From Vagococcus penaei (GTDB taxonomy: Bacteria > Bacillota > Bacilli > Lactobacillales > Vagococcaceae): a DNA stretch of 64,000 nucleotides. The position numbers were made by a program, and so were the translations under genes. Of the stretch, positions 54,196 to 63,710 are shown piece after piece; positions within the stretch are counted from its first letter, which is position 1; every line of letters starts with the position of its first letter. The stretch is taken from assembly GCF_001998885.1 (NCBI RefSeq), contig NZ_CP019609.1:1166001-1230000 (forward strand), read 5' to 3'. Below the pieces are notes generated by a model that saw only the letters and a program-made list of their open reading frames with translations, had not been told where the DNA came from and did no database searches.

Positions 54196-54245
54196 AAATA
54201 AGCACAGTTAAAAGTCATATCGCTCAACTTTTAACTGTGCTTATT
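54196..54245. terminator. Bidirectional terminator
   Basis: AATAAGCACAGTTAAAAGT pairs perfectly with ACTTTTAACTGTGCTTATT (19 bp) with a 10-nt loop. Confidence 0.9.
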
Positions 54246-54253
54246 ACTTTTCT

Positions 54254-55123
54254 TTAATCAATTTGCGCCAATTCTATTTTCATCAAAATACCTGTAGGAT
54301 CAGTAACTGTCAAGGTTGATGTCATTTCATCCCATTTATAGGGATAATTTTGTTCGTCCAGGCGCTGACGCATCTCACTCAGACGTTCTTGCTGTGTCAC
54401 AAGCAAAGTATAATACGCTAAGCCAAGTGCTCCAGATAACGGAAACTCTGCTGTATCTGTCCCAAGCCAAGTATTCGCTGCAATATGGTGATGGTAACCT
54501 TCTGTTGCAAAAAATAACGCTTGACCACCTAAATTAAGCGTAATATCTAAATTTAATACATCATGATAAAAATGCGCTGTCTCTTTTAAATCAGCTACTG
54601 CCAGATGTACATGTCCTAAATAACTAGTCGATGGTAACCCGTTAAAATGTGATTGTGCTATCTTTAGAACACCTGCAATATCCATCTGCTCAGTCACACC
54701 AATAATTTGTCCATCTGGTTGAATATCCCACTCAGAGGTTGGTTTATCCCAATAAATTTCAATCCCATTACCTTCTGGATCATTTAAGTAAATCGCCTCA
54801 CTATAACCATGATCACTCGCTCCAGTCAATGGATAAGTCGTATCGATTAAATGTTGTAACATTGTACCTAGAGCCTCTCTAGTTGGTAATAATAAAGCCA
54901 AGTGGAATAGTCCATGTGTTTGTCGGCCTAAATGGTCAGAAGTTGCTTGTTGCAAAACAATTAATCCTTGAGAATTATTTTTAGCACCTAAAACGACAGC
55001 CTCTGAATTCTGGGTAATCACCTCCATACCAATTATTTTTTGATAAAATTGTGTCATTTGAACTAAATCTTTGACTGTTAAAACGACTTTTCCAATATGT
55101 CTTTTTTGCGTTAATTCGGTCAT
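54254..55123 (-). CDS. VOC-family dioxygenase/glyoxalase (CatE-like)
   Basis: 289 residues with two tandem vicinal-oxygen-chelate modules. Module 1: HIGKVVLTVKDLVQMTQFYQ and DPEGNGIEIYWDKP. Module 2: LGHVHLAVADLKETAHFYHD and the C-terminal VTDPTGILMKIE. His and Glu metal ligands are present in the second module (HVH, HHIA, KIE). This matches the CatE-like 2,3-dioxygenase proteins common in Firmicutes; quinone or catechol substrates are likely but unproven. Start ATG 55123. Confidence 0.87.
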   Translation of the reverse strand: MTELTQKRHIGKVVLTVKDLVQMTQFYQKIIGMEVITQNSEAVVLGAKNNSQGLIVLQQATSDHLGRQTHGLFHLALLLPTREALGTMLQHLIDTTYPLTGASDHGYSEAIYLNDPEGNGIEIYWDKPTSEWDIQPDGQIIGVTEQMDIAGVLKIAQSHFNGLPSTSYLGHVHLAVADLKETAHFYHDVLNLDITLNLGGQALFFATEGYHHHIAANTWLGTDTAEFPLSGALGLAYYTLLVTQQERLSEMRQRLDEQNYPYKWDEMTSTLTVTDPTGILMKIELAQID

Positions 55124-55329
55124 TTATTCTTTCTTCCTTTCTAATACTTGTTTTAAACTTACTTTTTGTAAGTATATAAAATAAACGCCTATTTAACAAG
55201 TAAAATGACTTACTTTAAATAAGCAATTTTACTTAACTGGCTTTCTTGCTTAATTGCTATTGGTTCATTCGTCTTTTTCGTTGAAACTGTTTATAATGAA
55301 AGTAATCTATATAAAGGATGGTGATACTC

Positions 55330-56733
55330 ATGACTCAACGCATTCGTTCATGTACAACATTTTTAGTCGGTAAACACGCTTCTATTGATGGCTCAGCTAT
55401 GATTGCCCGCAATGAAGATGGTGGAGATACACCCAATCCCCAAAAATTTGTCGTAGTTCATCCCGACGAACAACCCACAGAATTTAAAGCAGCTGCAACT
55501 GGCACATTAATTTCTTTACCTGATAAACCCTTAAAATATACATCCACACCAGATGCTGATAAGCGCTTTGGTGTTTGGGGAGCAGCTGGGATTAATCAAG
55601 CAAATGTTGCAATGACTGCCACAGAAACAATTACAACCAATCCTCGAATTTTAGGTCTTGATCCCTTAGTTCCAGAAGGTATTGGAGAAGCTGATATTCT
55701 AAGCTTAGTATTACCTTACATCCATACAGCGAAAGAAGGTGTGCTTAGATTGGGGCAGTTACTTGCAACTTACGGAACCAATGAATCAAACGGCATAGCT
55801 TTTTCAGATCAAGAAGACGTCTGGTATATGGAAACCCTTGGTGGTCATCGGTGGGCAGCTATTCGCATTCCTGATGATGCTTATGTTATTGCAACTAATC
55901 GACTAAATATTGATTTGTTTGATTTTGACTCAGACGATACTTTATATTCCGCTGATCTACCAGAATTTATTCAATCACATCAATTGAATCCGGATGCTAA
56001 AGTTATAAATTTACGACATATTTTTGGTAGCTCAAGTAGTAAAGATACTTGCTACAATAATCCCCGTGCTTGGTATGTCCAACGCTATTTTAATCCCGAA
56101 ATAGAACAAGTACCTACTGATCATGAGTTACCTTTTATTTGTCGACCTGCAAAAAAAATTAGCATTGAAGACGTGAAATATGTTTTAAGTTCTCATTACC
56201 AACACACGCCATTCGATCCATATGGAACAACGAATGACGCAACCCGTAAGCAGTTCCGTCCTATCGGAATTAATCGCAATCTAGAAACACATATTTTACA
56301 AATTCGCTCCAATATGCCAACTGATATTATAGGTATCCACTGGTTAGCCTTTGGACCAAATACTTTTAATGCACTCGTCCCTTTTTACGCTTCTGTTAAC
56401 CAAACCCCTGCTTGTTATCGTGAGACACCCACAATATTTAATCCAAACTATATGTTTTGGTTAAGCACACTCACAGCAGTTCTTGGTGATAGTCACTATG
56501 ACTCATATAAGAATCTAGCAACGGACACAGAACAACAGGTACTCGCCGCTTGCCGTTATATTCAATATCAAACCGATCAAGAGTATCTCAATCATGATAA
56601 AACCTTACCTAATTTAGAAGCGGTGAATCAAAAAATGGCTGACTTAGCCTTCGCACACGCCAATACACTGTTAGGAAAAATGACGGAGAAAGGCTTTGGT
56701 GAAATGACCTTAAGCTTTCCCCTCGCAGATTAA
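55330..56733 (+). CDS. pepD: C69-family dipeptidase
   Basis: About 467 residues, ATG 55330 after aaaggatgg; an upstream GTG at 55318 overlaps the binding site. Peptidase family C69 (PepD) of lactic acid bacteria: nucleophile Cys near the N-terminus in RSCTTFLVGK, followed by SAMIARNEDGGDT. Also typical are GTNESNGIAFSDQEDVWYMETLGGHRWAA in pieces and IHWLAFGPNTFNALVPFYA. Cytoplasmic, broad-specificity dipeptide hydrolysis. Confidence 0.92.
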   Translation: MTQRIRSCTTFLVGKHASIDGSAMIARNEDGGDTPNPQKFVVVHPDEQPTEFKAAATGTLISLPDKPLKYTSTPDADKRFGVWGAAGINQANVAMTATETITTNPRILGLDPLVPEGIGEADILSLVLPYIHTAKEGVLRLGQLLATYGTNESNGIAFSDQEDVWYMETLGGHRWAAIRIPDDAYVIATNRLNIDLFDFDSDDTLYSADLPEFIQSHQLNPDAKVINLRHIFGSSSSKDTCYNNPRAWYVQRYFNPEIEQVPTDHELPFICRPAKKISIEDVKYVLSSHYQHTPFDPYGTTNDATRKQFRPIGINRNLETHILQIRSNMPTDIIGIHWLAFGPNTFNALVPFYASVNQTPACYRETPTIFNPNYMFWLSTLTAVLGDSHYDSYKNLATDTEQQVLAACRYIQYQTDQEYLNHDKTLPNLEAVNQKMADLAFAHANTLLGKMTEKGFGEMTLSFPLAD

Positions 56734-56803
56734 ACGTTAAGACATTCAAAAACACACATAAATTGACCCTCTAGTTTAGATGAATAAGTCTATCACTCAT
56801 ACC

Positions 56804-56832
56804 TTGATTACAACAAAAATAGTCCCTATAAT
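56804..56832 (+). promoter_or_regulatory. Promoter of mazEF
   Basis: TTGATT (56804-56809), 17-bp spacer, TATAAT (56827-56832). Start codon follows 24 bp later, giving a very short leader, typical of autoregulated toxin-antitoxin operons. Confidence 0.8.
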
Positions 56833-56855
56833 TGACTTACAAGGAGGTGCGTCAT

Positions 56856-57092
56856 ATGCTTGAAACCAAGACCCAAAACCAAGGAAAATCAGTTGTCATC
56901 ACACTCCCAAACGCTGAAAATATCGAACTAGTCGCTGGGAAAAAATATCTCGTGACTTATCATGAAAATGGAACTATTATGCTAACCCCAAAAATTGATA
57001 ACCCCTTTAAAGATATAGACGAAGGAAGCTTTTATGAGGCTGATTTATGGGAAGAAATGACTGCTCGTGGAGGCGAAATAATCGATGACTAA
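56856..57092 (+). CDS. mazE: MazE-type antitoxin
   Basis: 78 residues from ATG 56856 behind aaggagg (a TTG at 56832 lies in the promoter). N-terminal AbrB/MazE swapped-hairpin domain (GKSVVITLPNAENIELVAGKKY in pieces) and acidic C-terminal tail (FYEADLWEEMTARGGE) of the kind that wraps the toxin. It overlaps the toxin gene by 8 bp. Confidence 0.88.
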   Translation: MLETKTQNQGKSVVITLPNAENIELVAGKKYLVTYHENGTIMLTPKIDNPFKDIDEGSFYEADLWEEMTARGGEIIDD

Positions 57093-57420
57093 ACCACATA
57101 TTCCGCATAAAGGAGATATTGTTTGGATTGACTTTGACCCTTCAACGGGTGTAGAAATAAAAAAACGTCGTCCTGCCTTAGTTGTGTCCAACTACGACTT
57201 TAATTTATCAACTAAATTTGCGATTGTCTGTCCCATCACATCAACTGAAAAAAACTACCCAACACGTTATAATCTAGCAAAAGACTACCAAACGAAAGGA
57301 CAAGTCGTAATCTCGCAAATCAAATCACTCGACTACACCCAGCGTCATGTTGAATTTATTGAAAGAATTCATGCCTCTGACTTAACCATGATTGATCAAA
57401 TTATGGCATATATTTTTTAA
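57085..57420 (+). CDS. mazF: MazF-type toxin endoribonuclease
   Basis: 111 residues. MazF/PemK fold: N-terminal GDIVWIDFDPSTGVEIKKRRPALVVSN in pieces with the catalytic Arg in KKRRPALV, FAIVCPITST with the catalytic Thr, GQVVISQIKSLD. Cleaves single-stranded mRNA at specific short sites; here the target is unknown. Overlap with the antitoxin gives coupled translation. Confidence 0.92.
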   Translation: MTKPHIPHKGDIVWIDFDPSTGVEIKKRRPALVVSNYDFNLSTKFAIVCPITSTEKNYPTRYNLAKDYQTKGQVVISQIKSLDYTQRHVEFIERIHASDLTMIDQIMAYIF

Positions 57421-57431
57421 TCGAACTAGTT

Positions 57432-57484
57432 TAAAAGCTAGCAAGTCAACTGTTATCAAACAACAGTCAACTTGCTAGCTTTTC
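57432..57484. terminator. Bidirectional terminator
   Basis: AAAAGCTAGCAAGT and ACTTGCTAGCTTTT form a long stem continued by ACTGTT/AACAGT, between mazF and the convergent PdxR-like gene. Confidence 0.9.
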
Positions 57485-57503
57485 AAATTTGGATACCAAG
57501 CAC

Positions 57504-58940
57504 TTAAGAGTTTTCCCAAACTTGTACTAACTCATGTAAAGACTTAATTGCCAGAGGCATATCCTGTGGTGAAAGTCTCGCTAAATTAATCCGACAGGCT
57601 TGCCGACTATCTGTCATTAGAAAACTAGGCATGACAAAAAATGAACACGTCAACATCTGACGCCAATCTGTCACAGTCAACGGTCTCCCTAAATACGTCA
57701 CCCACAAATAATACCCACCTGTAATTGGTTGACAAACAAATTTGTGACCTAATTCTCGTATTAGCTGAGTTGTAAACTGTTGGGCCCGTTTTTCAAGTCC
57801 TTGACGTAACTGCTTTAATTGCTCTGAAAAATTATCCTGTAGCGCATGAGTTGCTATCACTTGCGAATAACTATTCACATCAAGCTCCCAAGCATCACGG
57901 ACTTGCGTCAATTGTTTCAGCAGATAACTTGGTGCGACAAGCCACCCGATTTGAAGCGTCGGACCCAAGACTTTTGTTAATGAGCCAATATACAACACAC
58001 GCTCAGGCGCTAACTCATAGAGTAATGGCACACGTACTGTTTCAGGAAAACGTAATAAGCCAAAAACATCATCTTCTACAATCAATACTTGGTATATTTG
58101 ACACAACTTGATAACAGCCTGCCGATTAGCCAGGCTCATTGTCACACCAGTTGGATTTTGAAACGATGAATTAATAAATAGGCATTTAATCGTCTGATTT
58201 TGACAAGCCAACTCAAACGCTCCTAAATCCAAACCATCTCGAGTCAAAGGAATCCCTACAGTTTTAATACCCAAAACTTTAAACATCGGTAGTGAATAAA
58301 AAAATGACGGTGTACCAACTGCAACAGTATCCCCTTGACGTAGTAGTGCATGAAGCAGTAAAAAAATGGCCTGTTGACCTCCATAAGTTACCATAACTTG
58401 ATTAACATCCAAGCTGACACCCATCTCATCACTCATCATCGCTACAATTGCTTGACGCAAAGCTAAAACACCAAGTGCTTCTTGTTGACGGCTTTTTTGA
58501 ATCAAGTCATGCCAACTCATATTTGGAATAGTCAACTCTGGAATTAAAGCCAATGGTAAATCTGACGAATAACCATCAATAATTGTCGATTCATTGTTTT
58601 CAAGTAAGGCATTTACTTGTGCTTGGAACTGGCCCTTTGTCCCCTGTCGCCCCTGTTTAATATAATGACGCCACGTTAAACCAAGACCCAAATCAACCTC
58701 TTTGGGTAGATTAGCAATATGAGTCCCACTGCCTCGACGTCGTTCCAAGATACCAGTTGCCGTTAACTCATCAAACGCACGAATAACCGTTGAACGATTG
58801 ACACTAAGCCAATTTGCTAATTGTCGCTCAGACGGTAATTTATCACCAGAGACCAGGTCTCCTCGCTCAATCTTTATTTGTATTAGTTGAATTATCTGTT
58901 GATACAGCGGTTGGGTAGACTGTTTATCTAATTGCCACAT
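57504..58940 (-). CDS. pdxR: MocR-type regulator (PdxR-like)
   Basis: 478 residues, ATG 58940 behind gaggtgaatgc. Residues 1-75 are a GntR winged helix (PLYQQIIQLIQIKIERGDLVSGDKLPSERQLANWLSVNRSTVIRAF in pieces). The remainder is an aminotransferase fold (type I), with PLP-lysine motif LYIGSLTKVLGPTLQIGW and VTYGGQQAIFLLLHALL. Divergent from pyridoxine kinase and an ECF S component, which fits PdxR-type control of vitamin B6 salvage, sensed as PLP bound to the regulator. Gene symbol is by role, inferred. Confidence 0.87.
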   Translation of the reverse strand: MWQLDKQSTQPLYQQIIQLIQIKIERGDLVSGDKLPSERQLANWLSVNRSTVIRAFDELTATGILERRRGSGTHIANLPKEVDLGLGLTWRHYIKQGRQGTKGQFQAQVNALLENNESTIIDGYSSDLPLALIPELTIPNMSWHDLIQKSRQQEALGVLALRQAIVAMMSDEMGVSLDVNQVMVTYGGQQAIFLLLHALLRQGDTVAVGTPSFFYSLPMFKVLGIKTVGIPLTRDGLDLGAFELACQNQTIKCLFINSSFQNPTGVTMSLANRQAVIKLCQIYQVLIVEDDVFGLLRFPETVRVPLLYELAPERVLYIGSLTKVLGPTLQIGWLVAPSYLLKQLTQVRDAWELDVNSYSQVIATHALQDNFSEQLKQLRQGLEKRAQQFTTQLIRELGHKFVCQPITGGYYLWVTYLGRPLTVTDWRQMLTCSFFVMPSFLMTDSRQACRINLARLSPQDMPLAIKSLHELVQVWENS

Positions 58941-59062
58941 GCATTCACCTCATTAAAAATTGGAGGGGTCCAATTTAGCTAAATTGGTCGTTACCTCCAC
59001 ACGCTTTTTCATTTACACTAACTATAGCATAATGCTACCACGTAAACGAAGGAGATTTTTAC
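58941..59062. promoter_or_regulatory. Divergent control region pdxR / pdxK with repeated operator
   Basis: AAATTGGA and TCCAATTT form an inverted repeat around GGGG (about 58958-58977), followed by a third copy TAAATTGGTC (58980-58990). Direct and inverted AATTGG repeats are typical of MocR/PdxR boxes. A TATAGCATAAT -10 for pdxK lies near 59022-59033. Confidence 0.65.
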
Positions 59063-59899
59063 ATGATTCCAAAGATACTCACAATCGCCGGCTCTGATGC
59101 TGGTGGAGGGGCTGGCATTCAAGCAGACCTCAAAACCTTTCAAGAATTTAACGCATTTGGTATTAGCGCGATCACCAGTGTGGTGACCTTTAATCCAGAT
59201 ACGCTTGGTAGCGATGTTTTCTTAATGCCATCCGAAAGTGTCGATAAACAACTAATAACAGGCTTTTCTGCCGACCATCTAGCTGCCATTAAAATTGGGA
59301 TGTTAGGTCAAACAGAAAATATTGCTCAGGTGGCATATTATTTACAAAAACATAAACCAGCTCACTTAGTTATCGATCCCGTTATGGCAGTCAAAAGTAC
59401 AACTGACTTGTTTCAATCACGAAATGTCGCTGATCTTGTCCGACGGCTCTTTCCTCTTGCGACTGTTGTGACACCAAATTTAATCGAAGCCCAGGTCTTA
59501 GCCCAAATGCCGGCATTTAATACATTAGACCAACTAAAACGTGCAGCCAAAACGATTCACGACTTAGGTCCTAAATATGTTGTCATCAAAGGCGGGAGTC
59601 GCTTTCCAGGTGACCAAGCACTTGACCTACTCTATGATGGTACAAACTTTACCATGCTGACATCACCCAAACTCGATACCGATACGACACATGGTGCGGG
59701 CTGTTCTTTTGCTGCCACAATTACTGCCGGATTAGCTAATGGGTTGACTGTAAAACAAGCCACCTACCAAGCCAAAGACTATGTCCATGTAGGCATCCAA
59801 CAAGGCGTCTATCTCAATAAGCACGTCGGCTATCTATGGCACGGTGCCTATCGTAACCAATTATTAAAAAAGGAGACTGAATCACATGACGAATACTAA
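59063..59899 (+). CDS. pdxK: Pyridoxine kinase (PdxK/ThiD family)
   Basis: 278 residues, ATG 59063 behind cgaaggag. Ribokinase-like fold: LTIAGSDAGGGAGIQADLK, IKIGMLGQTENI, VIDPVMAVKS, and anion-hole DTTHGAGCSFAATI with catalytic Asp/Cys. The family phosphorylates pyridoxine/pyridoxal or hydroxymethylpyrimidine; the divergent PdxR-like regulator favours vitamin B6. It overlaps the S-component gene by 14 bp. Confidence 0.88.
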   Translation: MIPKILTIAGSDAGGGAGIQADLKTFQEFNAFGISAITSVVTFNPDTLGSDVFLMPSESVDKQLITGFSADHLAAIKIGMLGQTENIAQVAYYLQKHKPAHLVIDPVMAVKSTTDLFQSRNVADLVRRLFPLATVVTPNLIEAQVLAQMPAFNTLDQLKRAAKTIHDLGPKYVVIKGGSRFPGDQALDLLYDGTNFTMLTSPKLDTDTTHGAGCSFAATITAGLANGLTVKQATYQAKDYVHVGIQQGVYLNKHVGYLWHGAYRNQLLKKETESHDEY

Positions 59900-60440
59900 T
59901 TTTTCTACACGTAAAATCGTTGCAATTGCGCTCTTTGCAGCATTAGTTACCATTGCAACGACTATCCGTATTCCACTGCCTGCATTAGTTGGACAACCAT
60001 TTATCCATTTAGGAAGCAGTGTTTTTATTTTAGCTGTGTTGTTACTTGGCGTTCTTCCGGGTGCCATTGCTGGTAGTCTAGGTTTTGTCATTTTTGATGT
60101 CTTGAATGGTTTTGCTGCTGAAGCACCATATTTTATTTTAGAATGCTTTATCATTGCTGGTATCCTAAGCCTAGTTCTTAGAAGCACACAGTTCGCCAAG
60201 CAACCAACAACACCTAAGCTAATTTTACTAACAGTAGTAGCTGGTATTGCTAAGTTAGGAATGACCTTCTTAAAAAATACCGTTATGGCACTTGTACTCG
60301 GTGCAACGGTACCTGTCGCTGTCACAAGTAGTATCTCTGCTTTATATATCACACTAATCAATGCCATTGCCGCAGTCATTATTGTGAGTTTACTTTATTT
60401 CCCATTACGGACTATCCTAGATCGGACGTTGGGAAAGTAA
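59886..60440 (+). CDS. ECF transporter S component, probably for a B6 vitamer
   Basis: 184 residues with about six membrane helices. N-terminal KIVAIALFAALVTIATTIRIPLP and LGSSVFILAVLLLGVLPGAIAGSLGFVIFD (pieces) match substrate-binding S components of the energy-coupling-factor family (PdxU2/HmpT-like). It needs the shared EcfA/EcfT module, not in this window. Coupled to pdxK, so uptake followed by phosphorylation of pyridoxine is likely. Confidence 0.87.
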   Translation: MTNTNFSTRKIVAIALFAALVTIATTIRIPLPALVGQPFIHLGSSVFILAVLLLGVLPGAIAGSLGFVIFDVLNGFAAEAPYFILECFIIAGILSLVLRSTQFAKQPTTPKLILLTVVAGIAKLGMTFLKNTVMALVLGATVPVAVTSSISALYITLINAIAAVIIVSLLYFPLRTILDRTLGK

Positions 60441-60452
60441 ACTATTATAAAA

Positions 60453-60505
60453 AATAATAAACACGTCATATGGTCAGTTAATTGACCACGTGACGTGTTA
60501 TTTTA
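60453..60505. terminator. Bidirectional terminator
   Basis: AATAAACACGTCATATGGTCA pairs imperfectly with TGACCACGTGACGTGTTATT (arms up to 20 bp), between the S component and ogt. Confidence 0.85.
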
Positions 60506-60543
60506 ATTGGATATGTTGAGAGTACCGGTAAGAAACTCATACA

Positions 60544-61062
60544 TTACCGCATCTTCTCCAACTGCTCACGGTCATGCCCTTCCAATACTAATAAATCAAT
60601 TTTCCGGTCGATACCACCCGCATAGCCGGTCAAGCGACCACTACTCCCAATCACCCGATGGCATGGAATAATTATAGCGAGCGGATTATGTCCTACTGCA
60701 CCACCTATCGCACGTGCAGCTGTCTTGGGACCTGTTTCTGCTAAACAATCAGCTAACCATTGATAAGTCACTGTCTCACCGTAAGGCACCATTTGTAAAC
60801 ACGCCAAGACACGTCGACGAAAGGCCGTTACATTTGGTGCTAAGGATAACCCATCTAAACTCGGTTGTTGACCTGAAAAATATACATCTAACCATCGAAT
60901 TGTTTGCATGATAATCGGTGTCGTTTGTACCGGAATTGCTTGAAGATCATATCCAACTCCCTCATACATTTGTCCCTCAAACCAGATACCAACTAATGCA
61001 TCGTCTGAGCACACTAATCGTAACCTACCAAGTGATGATTCATACCATTGTTGATAGTACAT
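60544..61062 (-). CDS. ogt: Methylated-DNA-protein-cysteine methyltransferase
   Basis: 172 residues when started at ATG 61062, six bases after aggagg (in-frame GTG 61107 lies too far upstream). O6-alkylguanine repair: the acceptor cysteine is in IIPCHRVIGSSGRLTGYAGG, preceded by AARAIGGAVGHNP and VPYGETVTYQWLA. Suicidal repair protein, cytoplasmic. Confidence 0.92.
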   Translation of the reverse strand: MYYQQWYESSLGRLRLVCSDDALVGIWFEGQMYEGVGYDLQAIPVQTTPIIMQTIRWLDVYFSGQQPSLDGLSLAPNVTAFRRRVLACLQMVPYGETVTYQWLADCLAETGPKTAARAIGGAVGHNPLAIIIPCHRVIGSSGRLTGYAGGIDRKIDLLVLEGHDREQLEKMR

Positions 61063-61103
61063 TGTCATCCTCCTATTTAGAGATAAATCAATTAGATTAT
61101 TCG

Positions 61104-61793
61104 TCACTCATCTATCTCATCAATTTGTCCTTTCAGTATAACAGATGAAACTAAAGATGGTCGAGGCACACGCATCCGTTTTGCATCTCGCTGTTTCCGC
61201 ATCAAATACCACAAACAGCCTATCCACCAACCAATGACACCTAATAATAGATAATTAAAAAAATGCGTTTTAGGATAATCAAGTTCTAACCAGTTTTCTC
61301 CTTGACTACTTTGAACCGTTGGCACACCAATGTCGCTTAAAATTACTCGGCTTTTATCCAACTCTTTTCCGTTTAAATTCACTCTAGTCCCTGCATAGAC
61401 AATCACTGGAACTGAAACCTGCTCCCCAAAATTTGATTTCCAAGAGACCCGCAATTTTCCTGACACCACTTTTTTATCAAATCCAACGCATTCAATCACT
61501 TCTTCGCGATACTGTTGATACTTATTCTTTGTCGTTTCAGCATAGATTGGCAGATAATCTGGCGTCGATTTATTCAGTTGATTAAATAAATCAGATAAAT
61601 TGCGAGAATGTAAACTCTGGATCAAAGAGTCTGAACTAGTCGCTGTCAACCGGACATGTTTTCCTAATGTCGCTGAATTAAGCAGTTGTTGACGATTATC
61701 GGACAATCCCCATGCACTCGTAATTATCGTTTGAATCAAAGCTAAGATAATGGAATGGCAACACTTTTTTTGACAAATATTATAAGGTGTCAA
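61104..61793 (-). CDS. Predicted membrane-anchored protein, N-terminus unclear
   Basis: Frame of 229 codons from a TTG at 61793; no ribosome binding site and a TATAAT overlaps the first codons, so the real start is uncertain or lost. Residues about 10-30 are hydrophobic, residues 40-185 extracellular-looking (VPVIVYAGTRVNLNGKELDK), residues about 187-205 a membrane helix (NYLLLGVIGWWIGCLWYL) and then a basic tail (RKQRDAKRMRVPRP). Family not recognised. It is next to an IS and may be a truncated surface protein. Confidence 0.45.
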   Translation of the reverse strand: MTPYNICQKKCCHSIILALIQTIITSAWGLSDNRQQLLNSATLGKHVRLTATSSDSLIQSLHSRNLSDLFNQLNKSTPDYLPIYAETTKNKYQQYREEVIECVGFDKKVVSGKLRVSWKSNFGEQVSVPVIVYAGTRVNLNGKELDKSRVILSDIGVPTVQSSQGENWLELDYPKTHFFNYLLLGVIGWWIGCLWYLMRKQRDAKRMRVPRPSLVSSVILKGQIDEIDE

Positions 61794-61875
61794 AACATTG
61801 GTACTGTTATCCGATTACCCTTGACCATGAGCCTCTCAAACTGTGACTCTTTCGCGGTGTGTTGACTTATAAAAA

Positions 61876-62712
61876 TCAACCCGCTATCTCACACGTATCA
61901 CAGTTTGACTCATCCTCAAGGGAAGCTATCGCTAATCTCTGAGCTCTGATACTAAGCGGAGTGACATAATTCAATGCTCCGTGTATTCTGAAATGATTCC
62001 ACCAATGAACATAGTCATAAAGAGCCACAGATAATTCTTTTAGTGTCTCAAACTGATTGGGATAAACGAACTCTGCTTTAAAGGATTTATAAGTTGACTC
62101 GGCGACGGCATTATCCCAGGGATTTCCTTTTCTACTCAACGATCGCTTGATATTAAATGTATTTAGTATGGTATCAATCACTTGGTTATCAAATTCTTTT
62201 CCTCTATCAGTATGAAACAACTGAATGTTTGTTAAGGCGTACGGAATCGTATAAAATGCCTGTTTAACTAATTCGGCATCTTTTGATGCCCCACAACTAA
62301 ATCCAATGATTTCTCGATTAAATAAATCAAGAATTAAACAGACATAGTGCCAACGATTGCCAACCTTGACATAAGTTAAATCGGCGACAACTTTTTCTAA
62401 TGGCATAACGGAGTTAAAATGACGTTTTAATTGATTGGTTATTTTAGACTCATTCACATTAGAAGATACCACCTTAAAATAAGCTTTCGTATACACAGAA
62501 ACGAGGTTTCTGTGTCGCATAATCCTTCTAATTTTTCTTCTACTGAGAATGATGCCTTCTAAACTAAGTGCTTTTTTTATTTTACGAGCGCCATAAGCTT
62601 TTTTATTTTGGCGAAAAATCATTTCCACAATTTCTTCTAGTTCACTTTCTAGTAATGGCTTCTTTTCCTGATAATAGTAAGTTTGTCTTGATATTTTAAG
62701 GACTCGGCACAT
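61876..62712 (-). CDS. IS3-family transposase OrfB (DDE integrase domain)
   Basis: 278 residues counted from ATG 62712; the frame is open upstream to the orfA overlap, so the native form is an OrfAB fusion. HTH_21 segment (NKKAYGARKIKKAL), then the catalytic triad: Asp in VVADLTYVKVG, Asp in LFHTDRGKEFDN, Glu in NAVAESTYKSFKAE. Ends near the left terminal repeat. Confidence 0.92.
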   Translation of the reverse strand: MCRVLKISRQTYYYQEKKPLLESELEEIVEMIFRQNKKAYGARKIKKALSLEGIILSRRKIRRIMRHRNLVSVYTKAYFKVVSSNVNESKITNQLKRHFNSVMPLEKVVADLTYVKVGNRWHYVCLILDLFNREIIGFSCGASKDAELVKQAFYTIPYALTNIQLFHTDRGKEFDNQVIDTILNTFNIKRSLSRKGNPWDNAVAESTYKSFKAEFVYPNQFETLKELSVALYDYVHWWNHFRIHGALNYVTPLSIRAQRLAIASLEDESNCDTCEIAG

Positions 62713-62747
62713 CGCTGATATAGAATATTTATGTTTGTTGGCTTTAA

Positions 62748-63041
<294 letters not shown>

Positions 63042-63125
63042 GACATTTCCTCCAGTGTGTTTTCTTATTCTCATCACACCTTATTTTTTCTGTCTAGTCA
63101 AGTGTAGCCTATCCAAACAATTGAA

Positions 63126-63494
63126 ATGTTAAGGAAATGGAAGAAAGAACAGGCTTTAGAACTACTACAATTTGGGATAAATACTAAAAGAAAAGATCAG
63201 TTAATTTTCACTTATATAAATGCTGATGGAAAAATAAATCAACCCCTGCACGCTGACTATTCAAATAACATCATGCGTAAATTAGAAAAGAAATATCAAT
63301 TTAAACATGTAACAATTCACGGATTACGACATACACATGCTACTTTACTTTTAGAAGGTGGGGCTAGCATTAAAGAAACACAAGATAGACTAGGTCATAA
63401 AAATGCCGAAACAACGCTAAACACATATTCTCATGTAACTGAGAAAGCACAACGAAATGCAGTTGATAAATTCATTTCGTACACTGGATTATAG
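63126..63494 (+). pseudogene. C-terminal fragment of a tyrosine integrase
   Basis: About 122 codons remain. Catalytic residues visible: HGLRHTHATLLL (His, Arg), GHKNAETTLNTYSHV with the nucleophile Tyr, and Lys in the beta hairpin region. The N-terminal arm and core-binding domains (about 250 residues) are missing, and no trace of them occurs left of the IS. Integrases of this Tn916/phage type often sit beside the rpsI 3' end, which lies 100 bp downstream here. Confidence 0.87.
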
Positions 63495-63536
63495 CTACAA
63501 AATAAGTCCGTCATTACCTTTTTCATTACCTCAACA

Positions 63537-63575
63537 AAAAAAGACACCTTCCAAATACTTGGAAAGTGTCTTGAA
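63537..63575. terminator. rpsI terminator
   Basis: AAGACACCTTCCAA pairs with TTGGAAAGTGTCTT around ATAC. On the minus strand it is followed by TTTTTTT, the orientation of rpsI. Confidence 0.85.
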
Positions 63576-63593
63576 ACGTTGATATAACAACGA

Positions 63594-63710
63594 TTAACGT
63601 TTTGAGAATTGACTTGCTTTTCTTGCTTTTTTCAAGCCTGGTTTCTTACGTTCGACCATACGTGCGTCCCGAGTAAGTAAACCAGCGCGTTTAAGAGCTA
63701 GACGGAAATC
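63594..63710 (-). pseudogene. rpsI: 3'-terminal fragment of rpsI (ribosomal protein S9)
   Basis: 39 codons (including stop) read [18 protein letters not shown] and [20 protein letters not shown], the universal S9 C-terminus. Similarity stops abruptly at 63710. It is not a complete gene. A duplicated 3' end of rpsI is the expected attachment-site scar of elements that integrate there; the intact gene should be elsewhere. Confidence 0.85.

Noticed and set aside
61876-62712. orfB as an independent gene starting at 62712
   Set aside because: The frame is open further upstream and the CGAAAAGGC slip site fits IS3 programmed frameshifting; the ATG is internal.
63594-63710. Full rpsI gene at the right edge
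   Set aside because: Only the last 39 codons match; upstream sequence is unrelated and in other frames.
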